DNA of 5,989 nt from Ardenticatenales bacterium (GTDB lineage: Bacteria; Chloroflexota; Anaerolineae; Promineifilales; UBA4811). Below are positions 5,031 to 5,989 of this stretch, one piece after another (the first letter of the stretch is position 1; every line of letters begins with the position of its first letter). The notes beneath the pieces were generated by a model. That model was given only the letters and a program-made list of their open reading frames with translations, was not told the DNA's origin and searched no databases. A program made the position numbers and the translations under genes. The stretch covers positions 1-5,989 of the forward strand of contig WSZX01000250.1 of assembly GCA_013139935.1 (NCBI GenBank). The letters run 5' to 3'.

Positions 5031-5989
5031 TCAATAGCCCAAGAGCTCCCGCAGTTCAGCCGCGGCCGATTTGCTCAACGGGATCTTGGTGCCGGCGGGA
5101 TCGTCCAGCTTTAGGCTAAAGCTGTTGCGGGTGTAGGGGATCACTGCCTTGACATGCTGCAAATTCACCAGGTATCCTCGGTGGGCACGAAAAAAGCCGC
5201 TGCGCCCCAGTCGCTCCTCCAGCTCAGACAACGTAAACTGTGTCGGCAGGCGGTCCTCGGCCGTCCTCAGAAAGGCGCGGCCGCCTTCCGCATCCGCATA
5301 GAGGATATCGGCCGGGTTCACCGGCGCCACCACGCCCTCTAGCCGCACGGGGATCTTGAACGGTAGTTCCGCCCGCCGCTCACCCTGCGGTTTGTTCGAC
5401 TCGACAATGGCGCCTTGATCCAAGACGTGAATCGTATCGCAGAGCGCGGCGAGGTTCGCTGCGTTATTGGTGAGGAGCAGCAAGGCGGCTCCCTCGGCCG
5501 CCAGATGGCGCATGACGTTGCTCAGCAAGGAGATCGAAGCCTTGTCACACCTGGCAAAGGGGTCCGCCAATAGGAGAACTGTAGGCCGATGGAGAATAGC
5601 ACGCCCGAACGCCAGCCGCCGGGCCAGGCCCGTGGGCAGCTTTTCCGCCCGGATGGCGGCATGATCTGCCAGCCCGACCTGATCCAGGACCTCCCTCGCC
5701 CGCGATTTGGGCAGGCCGTGCAGCCGGCAATGGAAGAGCAGATTGGCGCTTGACGACTGGTGCGGGTAGAGACCATCCTCGGAAAACAGAACCCCAACCT
5801 GGCGGCTGAACTGATCTCTATTCGCATAGGGATCAATCGCGGCCAGGCGCACGTCACCGATAGTCGGCCGGGATTGACCAGTGCACAGCTCCATTACTGT
5901 GCGCCGGCCGCTGCCAACGGGTCCGACCAATGCGGCGATCTCGCCGGCCGGCACGCTCAGGTTGTCAATGTCTACCAGCGTGTTCGCGC
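5031..5989 (-). CDS. Degenerate ABC ATPase domain fused to LytTR regulator (5' partial)
   Basis: At least 318 residues are present. The frame stays open through the window edge (NTLVDIDNLSVPAGE precedes the nucleotide-binding core), so roughly 10-20 N-terminal residues are missing and the GTG at 5954 is not a real start. Numbering from that GTG, an ABC fold spans about 1-190, but its motifs are eroded: Walker A reads GPVGSGRRT (11-19, lysine replaced by R17), the Q-loop glutamine is E59, the signature is LPTGL (106-110), Walker B is LLLADP (127-132, Asp to A130 and Glu to D131), and the H-loop His is N163. Residues about 203-307 form a LytTR DNA-binding domain with the hallmark FFRAHRGYLVN (254-264) and IPLSK (291-295). 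It should bind DNA but probably cannot hydrolyse ATP. It precedes an intact exporter operon on the same strand and is the likely regulator of it (inference). ABC-LytTR fusions occur in other bacteria; none is characterised to my knowledge. Confidence 0.88.
   Translation of the reverse strand, partial: ANTLVDIDNLSVPAGEIAALVGPVGSGRRTVMELCTGQSRPTIGDVRLAAIDPYANRDQFSRQVGVLFSEDGLYPHQSSSANLLFHCRLHGLPKSRAREVLDQVGLADHAAIRAEKLPTGLARRLAFGRAILHRPTVLLLADPFARCDKASISLLSNVMRHLAAEGAALLLLTNNAANLAALCDTIHVLDQGAIVESNKPQGERRAELPFKIPVRLEGVVAPVNPADILYADAEGGRAFLRTAEDRLPTQFTLSELEERLGRSGFFRAHRGYLVNLQHVKAVIPYTRNSFSLKLDDPAGTKIPLSKSAAAELRELLGY

Noticed and set aside
5952..5954. GTG as start of the LytTR fusion
   Set aside because: The frame is open upstream to the window edge and encodes NTLVDIDNLSVPAGE, the normal strand before Walker A in ABC domains, so the gene begins outside the window.
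1..5989. CRISPR arrays, tRNA or rRNA genes and insertion sequences
   Set aside because: I found no regularly spaced repeats of CRISPR length, no tRNA-like cloverleaf or rRNA sequence, and no transposase frame on either strand.

Overview
The window reads as chromosomal DNA from a GC-rich bacterium, most likely an uncultured or environmental lineage. I cannot place it firmly. The QueG-like protein and the small degenerate remnant recall Chloroflexota or delta-proteobacterial genomes, but that is an impression. All recognisable genes are on the minus strand, so the biological order runs from right to left.

Right half (5989 to 1762): a transporter locus. First comes a gene cut by the window edge, encoding an ABC-type nucleotide-binding domain fused to a C-terminal LytTR DNA-binding domain. 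Every ATP-handling motif of that ABC domain is degraded. A strong intrinsic terminator follows, then a 249-bp control region with a good sigma-70-type promoter. Just upstream of the promoter is a pair of identical 9-bp direct repeats spaced 21 bp apart, and an inverted repeat lies over the predicted transcription start. The transcript would encode a possible 29-codon leader peptide, an intact DrrA/NatA-type ABC ATPase, and two paralogous ABC-2 permeases. The expected product is a heteromeric ABC-2 exporter. The LytTR/pseudo-ATPase protein is the obvious candidate regulator, and its altered ATPase domain may let it read the state of the transporter (inference). The substrate cannot be predicted.

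Middle (1761 to 1032): about 730 bp with no intact gene. It holds what looks like a frameshifted remnant of a small protein and otherwise nothing I can name.

Left part (1031 to 120): a complete QueG/COG1600-type protein with two [4Fe-4S] clusters and clearly lower GC than the transporter block. The canonical catalytic aspartate of epoxyqueuosine reductase appears to be missing at its usual place, so it may be a relative with another job. The last 119 bases hold no supportable gene.

The most interesting element is the dead-ATPase/LytTR fusion together with its candidate binding sites in front of an intact exporter operon.
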